From an uncultured Clostridia bacterium (GTDB lineage: Bacteria > Bacillota > Clostridia > Christensenellales > Aristaeellaceae), in assembly GCA_937886445.1 (NCBI GenBank), contig CALGBY010000009.1, forward strand, positions 1-43,152: a stretch of 43,152 nt of DNA, given 5' to 3'. The notes beneath the pieces were generated by a model. That model was not told where the DNA came from. It saw only the letters and a list, made by a program, of their open reading frames with translations, and made no database searches. Below, piece by piece: positions 23,997-30,955 of this stretch (position 1 is its first letter; each line of letters begins with the position of its first letter). The position numbers and the translations under genes are program-made.

Positions 23997-25163
23997 TCAG
24001 GCAAATGCCTTACGGATATTCTCCAGCGCTTTGATCACATTCGCCCGCGGCGTGGCGATATTGACGCGCATGAAGCCCTCGCCATGCGCTGAGAAGGACG
24101 CGCCGGAAGAGAGAGCCACATTGGCCTCCTCGATCAGCTTTTTCTCAAGCTTTTCCTGGCACAGCCCTGCGCTCCTCATATCCAGCCACATCAGATAGGT
24201 GCCTTCAAGCCTTGAGAAGGAAAAGCCGGGAAGGTGATCCCGTGCAAAAGCCTCCGCCGCTTTTCTGGTCCCGTCCAAGTACTCAAGCAGCGCGTTCAGC
24301 CATTCCTCTCCCCCGCGGTACGCGGCTGTCTGCGCCGCAGCACCCATGGTACTCACTTCACCGATGCCCACGCTGTCGAGAAAACGCTCCATCACCTTTT
24401 TATCCTGATTGCTGCCAAACAGCATGGAGGAGCATCTCAGCCCCGCGAGGTTGAAAGTCTTGGTTGCGGAAACAAGGCATACAGCGTTTTCAGACATCAG
24501 CATGGAGGAAGTATGGCGGTACCCCGGTATTTCAAAATCGGCATGGATCTCATCCGTTACCACCCGGCAGCCGTAGCGTTCACATAGCATGAACACTTCC
24601 TTCAGTTCGGCCTCCGTCCATATCCTGCCCACCGGATTATGCGGGCTGCAGAGCAGCAGCAGCTTTACCCCCTGTTTGAGCCCGTCCTCCAGACAGTCCA
24701 GATCCATCTTCCACCCGTCCCGGGTATTCAGCAGAGGAACAAAGCAAGGCATTCTTCCGCTGTTTTCCACTACGTGCAAAAACGGACCGTATACAGGCGT
24801 CATGATTGCCACTTTATCTCCACTTTTTGTATATGCGTTCACAGAAAATCCAAGGCTGTCCACCACTCCGGGTGAAAGAAGCACCTGATCGGCCTTCACG
24901 GTCACTGCATGCCTCTTCTTTTCCCAATCGCATACAGCCTGTATGGCCTCATCAAAGTTGAACGCATAGCCCCACAGACCCTTTTCCGCCTCGGCGACAA
25001 GGGCTTTCCGGACACAGTCCGGAGAAAAGAAATCCATATCAGCCACCCAGAGCGGCAGCGCGTCCTTCCTGCCGAACAGCTTCTCTCTTCCGTCCCATTT
25101 GACTGAATTGGTGTTTTCCCGTATTGCTCCGGTATCAAAGAAACGTTCCCAGTCCATACTCAT
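23997..25163 (-). CDS. MalY/PatB family PLP-dependent aminotransferase / C-S lyase
   Basis: 388 aa, fold type I PLP enzyme. Near the N-terminus KDALPLWVADMDFFSP is the hallmark of the MalY/PatB branch. SPHNPVGRIW (173-182) binds the cofactor phosphate region, DEIHADFE (204-211) holds the aspartate that contacts the PLP nitrogen, and SATKTFNLAGLR supplies the Schiff-base lysine K235. A likely reaction is beta-elimination from cystathionine or cysteine conjugates; some family members also act as regulators (E. coli MalY). It begins 28 bases after the HD-GYP gene stop, so the two are probably co-transcribed. Confidence 0.9.
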   Translation of the reverse strand: MSMDWERFFDTGAIRENTNSVKWDGREKLFGRKDALPLWVADMDFFSPDCVRKALVAEAEKGLWGYAFNFDEAIQAVCDWEKKRHAVTVKADQVLLSPGVVDSLGFSVNAYTKSGDKVAIMTPVYGPFLHVVENSGRMPCFVPLLNTRDGWKMDLDCLEDGLKQGVKLLLLCSPHNPVGRIWTEAELKEVFMLCERYGCRVVTDEIHADFEIPGYRHTSSMLMSENAVCLVSATKTFNLAGLRCSSMLFGSNQDKKVMERFLDSVGIGEVSTMGAAAQTAAYRGGEEWLNALLEYLDGTRKAAEAFARDHLPGFSFSRLEGTYLMWLDMRSAGLCQEKLEKKLIEEANVALSSGASFSAHGEGFMRVNIATPRANVIKALENIRKAFA

Positions 25164-25190
25164 CCTCCGGCCTGCCGTCGGTCATCAGCG

Positions 25191-26153
25191 TTATCTCAGT
25201 TCTTCATCGATCTGTCTGCCCTTGCTTTCAGGGTTCAGTGCGATCCTCCCCTGCTTTACAAGACGAAGCAGTGCTTCCGCCACATCATTGTCGTACTGAC
25301 TGGGCAGCCCGACCAGTTCCTCCGCCGCGTCAACATAAGAACGAGGCGTAGTATAGCACCGTTTGCTGGTGATCGCGTCAAACGCATCCGCCACCATCAC
25401 GATCCTGGCCTCAAACGGCAGCTCATCCGCTTTCAGCCCCATCGGATAACCGCGCCCATCCAGACGCTCATGATGCATTCTCGCCAGCTTTGCGATCTCG
25501 GCACCGAAAATCGGCTCAAGGATGCGGTAGCTGTCCAGCGGATGCTTCTTGATCACATTATATTCATCATTGGTCAGCCCGGAGGGCTTTTGCAGTATTT
25601 CAGAGGGGCAATAGCACTTGCCCACATCATGGAACAGACAGGCCACGGAAAAATCGTCCAGATTCATCATCTTGCACCGGTCCGCCAGTTCCTCCCGCAG
25701 CTTCAGGCTGTATTCCAGCACCCTATAGCTGTGTCCCTTTGTATAGTGGTCTTTTTCATCGATACGGTTCAAAAGATCCTGCAGGTTCTGCTGCCAGTAG
25801 GCCTCATCCTCAAACACCGAGCAGTTGGAAAGATAGAGCACCAGCGCGTCCTCAAGGCAGCGCAGCTTTACATCGCTGCGCAGCTTGGTTATGAAGAAAG
25901 AATCGCCCGGGCCCAGCACAGACGGCATCTCGTCATCAAGTATCTCGATCTGCCCTTCATGTACAAAGAAAAATTCAAAAGGATCCTCCGTCACACCGGG
26001 CGAGAGCCATACGACCGATCCCTTCAGGATCAGCTGCGTCATGATCTCATACTGACCGTGCTTCGCGATCAGAGAGAGGGATTCATCCACATCCGAACGG
26101 AGCGATACCGTTTTTTCGTTATTCTGAACTTTATGGATAAACAAACCTTCCAT
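25191..26153 (-). CDS. HD-GYP cyclic-di-GMP phosphodiesterase with N-terminal beta-rich sensor-like region
   Basis: 320 aa. Residues ~125-305 form an HD-GYP domain with all expected motifs: KDHYTKGHS, LFHDVGK (HD at 175-176), KKHP, MHHERLDGRGYP (227-237) and VADAFDAIT. It should hydrolyse c-di-GMP with bound metal ions. Residues ~35-115 are beta-rich, with SPGVTEDPFEFFFVHEGQIEI and GPGDSFFI, suggestive of a small cupin or cyclic-nucleotide-binding-like barrel and thus a ligand sensor (inference). The start was taken at 26153, where MEGLFIHKV follows GGGGGAA; the longer in-frame start at 26258 lies upstream of the promoter and the neighbour's terminator. Confidence 0.88.
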   Translation of the reverse strand: MEGLFIHKVQNNEKTVSLRSDVDESLSLIAKHGQYEIMTQLILKGSVVWLSPGVTEDPFEFFFVHEGQIEILDDEMPSVLGPGDSFFITKLRSDVKLRCLEDALVLYLSNCSVFEDEAYWQQNLQDLLNRIDEKDHYTKGHSYRVLEYSLKLREELADRCKMMNLDDFSVACLFHDVGKCYCPSEILQKPSGLTNDEYNVIKKHPLDSYRILEPIFGAEIAKLARMHHERLDGRGYPMGLKADELPFEARIVMVADAFDAITSKRCYTTPRSYVDAAEELVGLPSQYDNDVAEALLRLVKQGRIALNPESKGRQIDEELR

Positions 26154-26184
26154 ATCCGTTCCCCCGTGCTGTTTGTTCTTTCCT

Positions 26185-26213
26185 ATTATACTATAATCAT
26201 GAACATTCGTAAA
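26185..26213 (-). promoter_or_regulatory. Promoter for the HD-GYP gene
   Basis: On the - strand TTTACG (26213-26208, weak), a 17-base spacer and a perfect TATAAT (26190-26185). It lies directly after the T-run of the upstream gene's terminator. Confidence 0.65.
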
Positions 26214-26251
26214 GACAAAAATATCGCGTCCGGAGAGAGACCGGGCGCGAT
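26213..26251 (-). terminator. Terminator after the small secreted protein gene
   Basis: On the - strand ATCGCG-C-CCGG pairs with CCGG-A-CGCGAT (26251 to 26223) around TCTCTCT, and is followed by ATTTTTG. It separates the small secreted protein gene from the HD-GYP operon. Confidence 0.88.
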
Positions 26252-26275
26252 ACTGCATACAACATAATTCGGCGC

Positions 26276-26638
26276 TTACTTTCTGATGTTGATGACCTTG
26301 AGAGGATCGATCGCTACGGTTCTTCCGTCGATCACATAATAGTCATACTCGCACACAACCTCGGCACCGATCTTCTTGGCAAACTGGAAAACGGGCTTGG
26401 TGATCTTGTCAACGGACTTGAGAAGCCACTTGACATCATCTTCAGGCGTAGCCTGAGCGATCTTCACATTTGCCTTGATCTGCGCGTTGGCAGAAGCAAC
26501 CATTTCGATCAGTTCGGCGATCTGGGCGTCGGAAGCAGACTTGTTCTTACCCTTCGCTTTTCCTTCAGCAAAGGCAAAACCGGTGGTAAGAATGATAGCT
26601 ACAGTCACAAGAGCCAGAATGCGAAGTAACTTCTTCAT
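26276..26638 (-). CDS. Small secreted protein of unknown function
   Basis: 120 aa. The signal peptide is MKKLLRILALVTVAIILTTG with likely cleavage after AFA at ~24. The mature ~95 residues start with a lysine-rich GKAKGKNKSASDAQ, then a predicted helix (IAELIEMVASANAQIKANVK), and end in a beta-like segment CEYDYYVIDGRTVAIDPLKV. It has one cysteine. I recognise no domain. A consensus promoter and its own terminator make it a well-defined single-gene unit. Confidence 0.78.
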   Translation of the reverse strand: MKKLLRILALVTVAIILTTGFAFAEGKAKGKNKSASDAQIAELIEMVASANAQIKANVKIAQATPEDDVKWLLKSVDKITKPVFQFAKKIGAEVVCEYDYYVIDGRTVAIDPLKVINIRK

Positions 26639-26999
26639 TGTTTTCTCCCCCTTAGTGAAATCACCTTATCATTTGTAACTGATGCGTTTTTGCCGCATCT
26701 CTTTGATTTCATGCGTATTGTAACATTGTTTTTTTTCTGTGTCAACACCAAAATCACATTTTTTGCAAAAAATTTTTATTTTCAGGTAATTATTTTCGTT
26801 TTTGCTCATAGCCGCCCATTCGGCCAGCAAAAAAACCTTTATTTTGCATTGTAACGGGTGACATTGTCCATGTGTTTGCCAGATTTTACATGCATTTCTG
26901 TGTCAGCAGTGTGTGTCCCCCGGAAAGTGTTTGGTTACATCTCGTATCTTTGTGAAGGGGTTGTACGGATATACACGGCTGTTTTTTATGTGCATGTAA
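26639..26999. other. AT-rich intergenic region with five TGTAAC motifs
   Basis: No gene was seen in these 361 bases. TGTAAC or its complement occurs at 26674-26679, 26719-26724, 26850-26855, 26934-26939 and 26995-27000 (the last touches the queT stop). A 10-base direct repeat TTCTGTGTCA lies at 26735-26744 and 26896-26905. The promoter of the small secreted protein gene is at 26717-26745. No clear terminator for queT could be found here. Confidence 0.6.
26717..26745 (-). promoter_or_regulatory. Consensus promoter for the small secreted protein gene
   Basis: On the - strand TTGACA (26745-26740), a 17-base spacer containing an A-run, and TACAAT (26722-26717). One TGTAAC motif overlaps the -10 box. 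Start of transcription should be near 26710, giving a leader of ~70 bases. Confidence 0.85.
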
Positions 27000-27527
27000 C
27001 TATTTCTTCTGTCTGCCCCTGCTGATAACACCGCTTCTTGCAAGCGCGGAATACAGAAGCTGCCCGAACAGGAATACGCTCACCGCCTCCCCCGCGCCGA
27101 CAGACAGCATAAGCAGCGGATAGGAGATGCCGACCCCGTAGCAATAGATCAGCAGAAGCGGAACAATGACTCCGTTCGCGATCACCGGTGGGAGACAGCA
27201 CAGATATCTGTTTTTTCTGAGCATCCGTGTTCCGGCGGCCGCTGCCAGCGTCGCGATACTGCCGAAGAGGATATCCACCGGAAGACAGCCGGTCAGCAGC
27301 CCGGATACGGCACAGCCGATCGCCAGCCCCGGGATGGCGTAGGGCGAAAATACCGGAAGCACACAAAGCGCTTCCGATATCCTGATCTGTACAGGGCCGT
27401 TCGCCAGAGCGAGCATATCTGAAAGAAGCGTCAAAACGGTATACAAAGCGGCGGTCATCCCCGCGTATGTGATGCCCGCCGCCTTTTGGGTACGGCGTTC
27501 TTTCGCGCCGTCTGAATTTCTGTCCAT
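27000..27527 (-). CDS. queT: QueT-type queuosine-precursor ECF transporter S component
   Basis: 175-aa integral membrane protein with about five or six hydrophobic segments. ITYAGMTAALYTVLTLL and GPVQIRISEALCVLPVFSPYAIPGL, given here in pieces of the QueT signature, and DILFGSIATLAAAAGTRML are characteristic of the QueT family, which binds queuosine precursors (preQ0/preQ1) for import by the shared ECF ATPase module. That module is not in this window. The start at 27527 has an AGGAG about 11 bases upstream. It follows the Lgt-like gene by 81 bases, and that gap holds a possible preQ1 riboswitch. Confidence 0.87.
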   Translation of the reverse strand: MDRNSDGAKERRTQKAAGITYAGMTAALYTVLTLLSDMLALANGPVQIRISEALCVLPVFSPYAIPGLAIGCAVSGLLTGCLPVDILFGSIATLAAAAGTRMLRKNRYLCCLPPVIANGVIVPLLLIYCYGVGISYPLLMLSVGAGEAVSVFLFGQLLYSALARSGVISRGRQKK

Positions 27528-27546
27528 AGAAAGAGTTACTCCTGTG

Positions 27547-27586
27547 CCGTAGTTTTGATTTGGGTGAGGAGGCTTTCGAACTCACC
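27547..27586 (-). promoter_or_regulatory. Possible preQ1 riboswitch upstream of queT
   Basis: On the - strand, stem GGTGAG (27586-27581) and CTCACC (27568-27563) encloses a 12-base loop beginning TTC and ending in C. It is followed by an A-rich tail CAAATCAAAACTA and then CGG. The order (stem, UUC loop start, C before the 3' arm, A-rich tail ending in ACUA) resembles the preQ1-I pseudoknot aptamer. The loop-tail pairing is not an obvious match; GCC in the loop with GGC after the tail is one candidate. An AGGAG lies just after it. Confidence 0.38.
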
Positions 27587-27608
27587 GTGCCGACCTTTCC
27601 CGTTCACG

Positions 27609-28649
27609 TCATTCCGTGTACAGGGTGCTCCGGCGAACTGCCCGCCGGCACACGATGCCGATCGTGATGCCGCAGGCAAGAATGATCAGATAACAAACCG
27701 GCATACTGAAGAAGCTTTCAAGTGTGCCCCTGTCTCCGTCCAGCAGCTTAAACAGCTTTCCGAGCTTGTTCTGTGTTTCCGCCGTAAAGGCCGCTCCCAA
27801 GATCGCCGCAAGCGCAAAGATCACCGCGCCCGGAACGGCCTTCTTTCTTTTCTTCATATGGATCACAGCCACCGCGAATACCGTGATCAGGATGATCGCG
27901 TTCACGATCTGATCGGTATTGGCCATCCAGAGCTGCAGGCTGGGAGAAGCGATCATTACAGGATAAAGGATATTCACCGACGCGTACTGGATGATATATA
28001 GCAATGCTTTATCTCCCGCGGGCTTTTCCGATCTGTCTGCCGCCGCCCATACCGCGAAAAACAGCGCGGTCACACCTTCAATGGCCCATACCGCCAGGCT
28101 GTACTCCTCACGGTCCGCCGCGGGCTCTCTGAAAAAGCCCAGAAAGGAGGTGATGGGCGTAAGGCTGTTTTCGCCGAGATCCCCCTCGATGAACGCCTTA
28201 CCGTAGCCTGAAGAGTAAAGAGGCATGGCGAAGCAGCACACAGCGGTAAACACGGCGGCAGGCACCACGGCGCTGTCCAACAGGCTGCGCAGCTTTTCTC
28301 CGCGCGTCCTGGATACGATAAACGCGGTAAGGACCAGGCCGAGGTATACGCCCACGATGCTGTGTCCGTCGCTCCATGGGATGATCATCCCAAGCCAGTT
28401 TCTTTCGGTAAAGACCGCTCCGGAAAAGGTACCGTCAAGCAGGGCTCCCACCGTTTCGCTGAGCAATTCCAGAATGCCGTAAAAGAGATGGGAAACAAAC
28501 AGGCACACCGGTATGCCGATAAGGCAGAACAGCACACGGCTCATGTAAGCGGTACTGCTTTTTCGTGCCAACAGCAGTACAGAAAACAGCAACGCACCCG
28601 CGCCGATTAGGTAAGGAGCATCAGATTCCAGCATTGAAAATGTATACAT
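27609..28649 (-). CDS. Polytopic membrane protein, Lgt-like
   Basis: 346 aa with about nine hydrophobic segments. The middle resembles prolipoprotein diacylglyceryl transferase: VLFCLIGIPVCLFVSHLFYG, then WSDGHSIVGVYLGLVLTAF, RSLLDSAVVPAAVFTAVCCF and SSGYGKAFIEGD. These correspond to the Lgt regions around the HGG loop and the R-GxF-x-GxYG segment, but the catalytic arginine and asparagine positions of true Lgt are not evident, so it may have another substrate or be inactive. It lies 24 bases after the phosphodiester glycosidase gene. The start has a GGGAG ribosome site. The family assignment is by eye and moderately uncertain. Confidence 0.6.
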   Translation of the reverse strand: MYTFSMLESDAPYLIGAGALLFSVLLLARKSSTAYMSRVLFCLIGIPVCLFVSHLFYGILELLSETVGALLDGTFSGAVFTERNWLGMIIPWSDGHSIVGVYLGLVLTAFIVSRTRGEKLRSLLDSAVVPAAVFTAVCCFAMPLYSSGYGKAFIEGDLGENSLTPITSFLGFFREPAADREEYSLAVWAIEGVTALFFAVWAAADRSEKPAGDKALLYIIQYASVNILYPVMIASPSLQLWMANTDQIVNAIILITVFAVAVIHMKKRKKAVPGAVIFALAAILGAAFTAETQNKLGKLFKLLDGDRGTLESFFSMPVCYLIILACGITIGIVCRRAVRRSTLYTE

Positions 28650-28673
28650 ACCGTATTCTCCCTGAAAACAGAC

Positions 28674-29585
28674 TCAATCAGGCGCGTACGCGCTGCAGAA
28701 GCAAACGATATCGGAAATGGGACGATTCTTCTTCAAGCCGAAGGTATTGATCTTGGTTCCGCGAAATACGGCGATCGCGCTGCTTCCTCCGTCCAGGTTA
28801 TAGGCGTCTGTCACGCCCTCCACCCCGGCCACGACAGAGGCGAACTGGCTGAGCGTCATGCCCGTGCTGCCCGTATTATCCGGCCCGGCGCTCACAACGC
28901 ATACATATTCCAGCTGATATTCACCGTCCGTCACCTCGCTGCGGCAAAGCGCGGTACGCTGAGCGGGGCCTTCGGTGGAGATCGCCCTATCTTCCTGGAT
29001 CTCAAGCAGTTCGCCGTTCAGCATAAGCGCAGGGCCGAAGGAGAAGGAATTGACAATCTGAAGGCTGTTCTGCTCAATATATTCCTTTATTTCCGCTTTC
29101 TTCGGCTTGAGCAGGATATGAAAACCGCCGTTTTCATCGATCAACAGAACATCCAGCTCTCCTCTCGCGTTGTTCAGCTTCAGTTTTCCCTGCCTTACGA
29201 CATATTTTCCGCAGCTTTTTTTGTTCTCGCGGAAAAAATCACCGTTCATGGCAAATACGGCACGGGCCTTCTTCGCGATCGTGATACCGTTTCCCGTTGC
29301 TTTTCCGTCACTCGATTCCAGCGCGGTACGTATCTGCGTTCCGTTCTGCATGCTGATTCGTATCACAAGATAATCGGTATCGTACTCCCTGCCCTCGCTG
29401 ATCACCACATGGATGGAGGGATCGCGGTATTCGGTATCTGAGATGTATCCTTCCTCCAGCGGGGCGCTCACCTTGGTATCATTCGCTTTATACTGCCTGA
29501 TCTCAGCCCTTGCGCTGAAAGAAAGCAGGCACAGCAATGCGGCGCAGAGCGCGGCGGCACGACGCATATTGAATCTCGCGTTCAT
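28674..29585 (-). CDS. Secreted phosphodiester glycosidase family protein (NAGPA domain)
   Basis: 303 aa. The signal peptide (AAALCAALLCLLSFSARA) ends near residue 27. The NAGPA-type domain covers ~95-300, with VFAMNGDFF, NSFSFGPALMLNGE, RTALCR and the diagnostic YNLDGGSSAI followed by NRPISDIVCF. Family members cleave GlcNAc-1-phosphodiesters, and bacterial ones are thought to act on cell-wall or exopolysaccharide phosphodiesters. It begins 20 bases after the CapA-like gene, so the two extracytoplasmic proteins are probably made together. Confidence 0.87.
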   Translation of the reverse strand: MNARFNMRRAAALCAALLCLLSFSARAEIRQYKANDTKVSAPLEEGYISDTEYRDPSIHVVISEGREYDTDYLVIRISMQNGTQIRTALESSDGKATGNGITIAKKARAVFAMNGDFFRENKKSCGKYVVRQGKLKLNNARGELDVLLIDENGGFHILLKPKKAEIKEYIEQNSLQIVNSFSFGPALMLNGELLEIQEDRAISTEGPAQRTALCRSEVTDGEYQLEYVCVVSAGPDNTGSTGMTLSQFASVVAGVEGVTDAYNLDGGSSAIAVFRGTKINTFGLKKNRPISDIVCFCSAYAPD

Positions 29586-29605
29586 GGCTTTTCCCCCGTC
29601 ATGCT

Positions 29606-30709
29606 TCAGTTTTCAGTAAAGCTTCCGTCTTTATCGATATACACGATGCCTGTTTCAGCAAAGGAATCCGGAAGCCGGACAAAACCGGATGATTTTGAGG
29701 AACCGATCAAAATTTTCAGGCATTTTCTTCTCGCTTCCTCATCCTTCAGCTCAAACGGCCTGTAGTCTCCGTGCTCGCCCGTTTCGCAGGGCACCACACG
29801 CAGCATATCCAGCACGGGCTTGCCCTTATCAACAGTATATTCCAGCTGGAAGATCCCCGTCGCCGGGTCCACCTGGCTCATAGAGCCAAAGGTGAAATTG
29901 CCGGTGGAAAACATAACGGGTTTTCCTTTATAGAACATGACCGGCTGGGTGACATGCGTATGATGCCCCCAGATCAGATCCGCCCCCCCGTCGATCAGCT
30001 TTTTCGCGAATGAGAACTGCTCGCCGATCGGTTTATGGTTTTCCTCCCTGCCCCAGTGCATGCTCACGATCACCAGGTCGCAGCCCTCGTCTCTCAGCTT
30101 TTTGATGCGTTTGAGGCAGTTCCGGATATCATAATCCTGCGGGTAGCTGTAGCCTACAGCGCCGATCCTGATCCCCTTCACCTCGCCGGTCCAGAGAACA
30201 TCCGATTTGGCGAAGGTCCCGAAATGGCCGATCCCCGCTTCATCCAGCACCTGAAGCGCATCCTCATACCCCGGCTGGCCGAAATCCTGGCAGTGGTTGT
30301 TCACGGTATTTACCACTTCTATACTGCCCTCCAGCAGGATATTCACATGCTCGGGAGCGGCGATCAGGTTATACCTCTTGCTCTTGTTGTAAAGCCGGCG
30401 CTGGGTCGTCAGCACCGCCTCGAGATTGGCAAAGGTAAGGTCATCCTCTTTCAGATAATGATCTATAAGTGAAAACGGATATGCCCAGCCTTCTCTTTTT
30501 ACAGTCTGCGTATAGGAGTTTTCCAGTTCCGTCGCCGCCTGATTGTCTCCGATGGAACAGTCTCCCACAAAGGTTAGCACGATATGGCTGTCATCGCTCA
30601 CGGGAGCCTGACGCGGCTGCTCCTCGGCAAGCACGCCGGTGCAGATGGGAAGCAAAAACGCTGTACACAATGCGGTACACAGTGCTGAGCGGATCTTCTT
30701 TATATTCAT
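29606..30709 (-). CDS. CapA family protein (PGA_cap metallophosphatase fold)
   Basis: 367 aa, start chosen at 30709 (MNIKKIRSAL with an AAAGGA upstream); the longer in-frame start at 30778 lies in the promoter. A signal peptide ends near VLA-EE at 28. The CapA motifs are LTFVGDCSIGD (45-55), LTFANLEAVLT, NTVNNHCQDFG, VSMHWGREEN, LIWGHHTHVTQP and FSTGNFTFG. The fold is that of metallophosphoesterases; CapA proteins take part in poly-gamma-glutamate or capsule export, but no capBCE genes are present. It is the first gene of the cluster with the NAGPA, Lgt-like and queT genes. Confidence 0.88.
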   Translation of the reverse strand: MNIKKIRSALCTALCTAFLLPICTGVLAEEQPRQAPVSDDSHIVLTFVGDCSIGDNQAATELENSYTQTVKREGWAYPFSLIDHYLKEDDLTFANLEAVLTTQRRLYNKSKRYNLIAAPEHVNILLEGSIEVVNTVNNHCQDFGQPGYEDALQVLDEAGIGHFGTFAKSDVLWTGEVKGIRIGAVGYSYPQDYDIRNCLKRIKKLRDEGCDLVIVSMHWGREENHKPIGEQFSFAKKLIDGGADLIWGHHTHVTQPVMFYKGKPVMFSTGNFTFGSMSQVDPATGIFQLEYTVDKGKPVLDMLRVVPCETGEHGDYRPFELKDEEARRKCLKILIGSSKSSGFVRLPDSFAETGIVYIDKDGSFTEN

Positions 30710-30749
30710 CGGATACCCGTCCTTTCGTACAGCATACCTGTACATTTTT

Positions 30750-30778
30750 ATTTTACACGATGAACGCGTCCGCGTCAA
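30750..30778 (-). promoter_or_regulatory. Promoter of the capA-like gene cluster
   Basis: On the - strand TTGACG (30778-30773), a 17-base spacer and TAAAAT (30755-30750). Divergent from the M16 peptidase promoter 54 bases away. Confidence 0.78.
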
Positions 30779-30832
30779 TCTTGCAGGCTGATTTTACAAC
30801 TTCAGGCTGCATGTTTATCTTCTGCGGATGTA

Positions 30833-30861
30833 TTGAAAACGGGGTCCGGAAATGGTATAAT
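30833..30861 (+). promoter_or_regulatory. Promoter of the M16 peptidase gene
   Basis: TTGAAA (30833-30838), a 17-base spacer and TATAAT (30856-30861). This TTG also starts the longest open frame, which shows that the upstream start is not used and supports the ATG at 30956. Confidence 0.86.
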
Positions 30862-30955
30862 TGACATTATCCCGGAAAAGGCTCGAAAAATGCTTTTTTC
30901 CGGAGCATTGCAGCATATGATATCAGCGAATACACGCGTAACGAAAGGACAGAAT

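Noticed and set aside
26805..26840. GCCGCCCATTCGGC hairpin near a T-run as a queT terminator
   Set aside because: On the - strand the T-run comes before the stem, not after it, so it cannot serve as an intrinsic terminator for queT.
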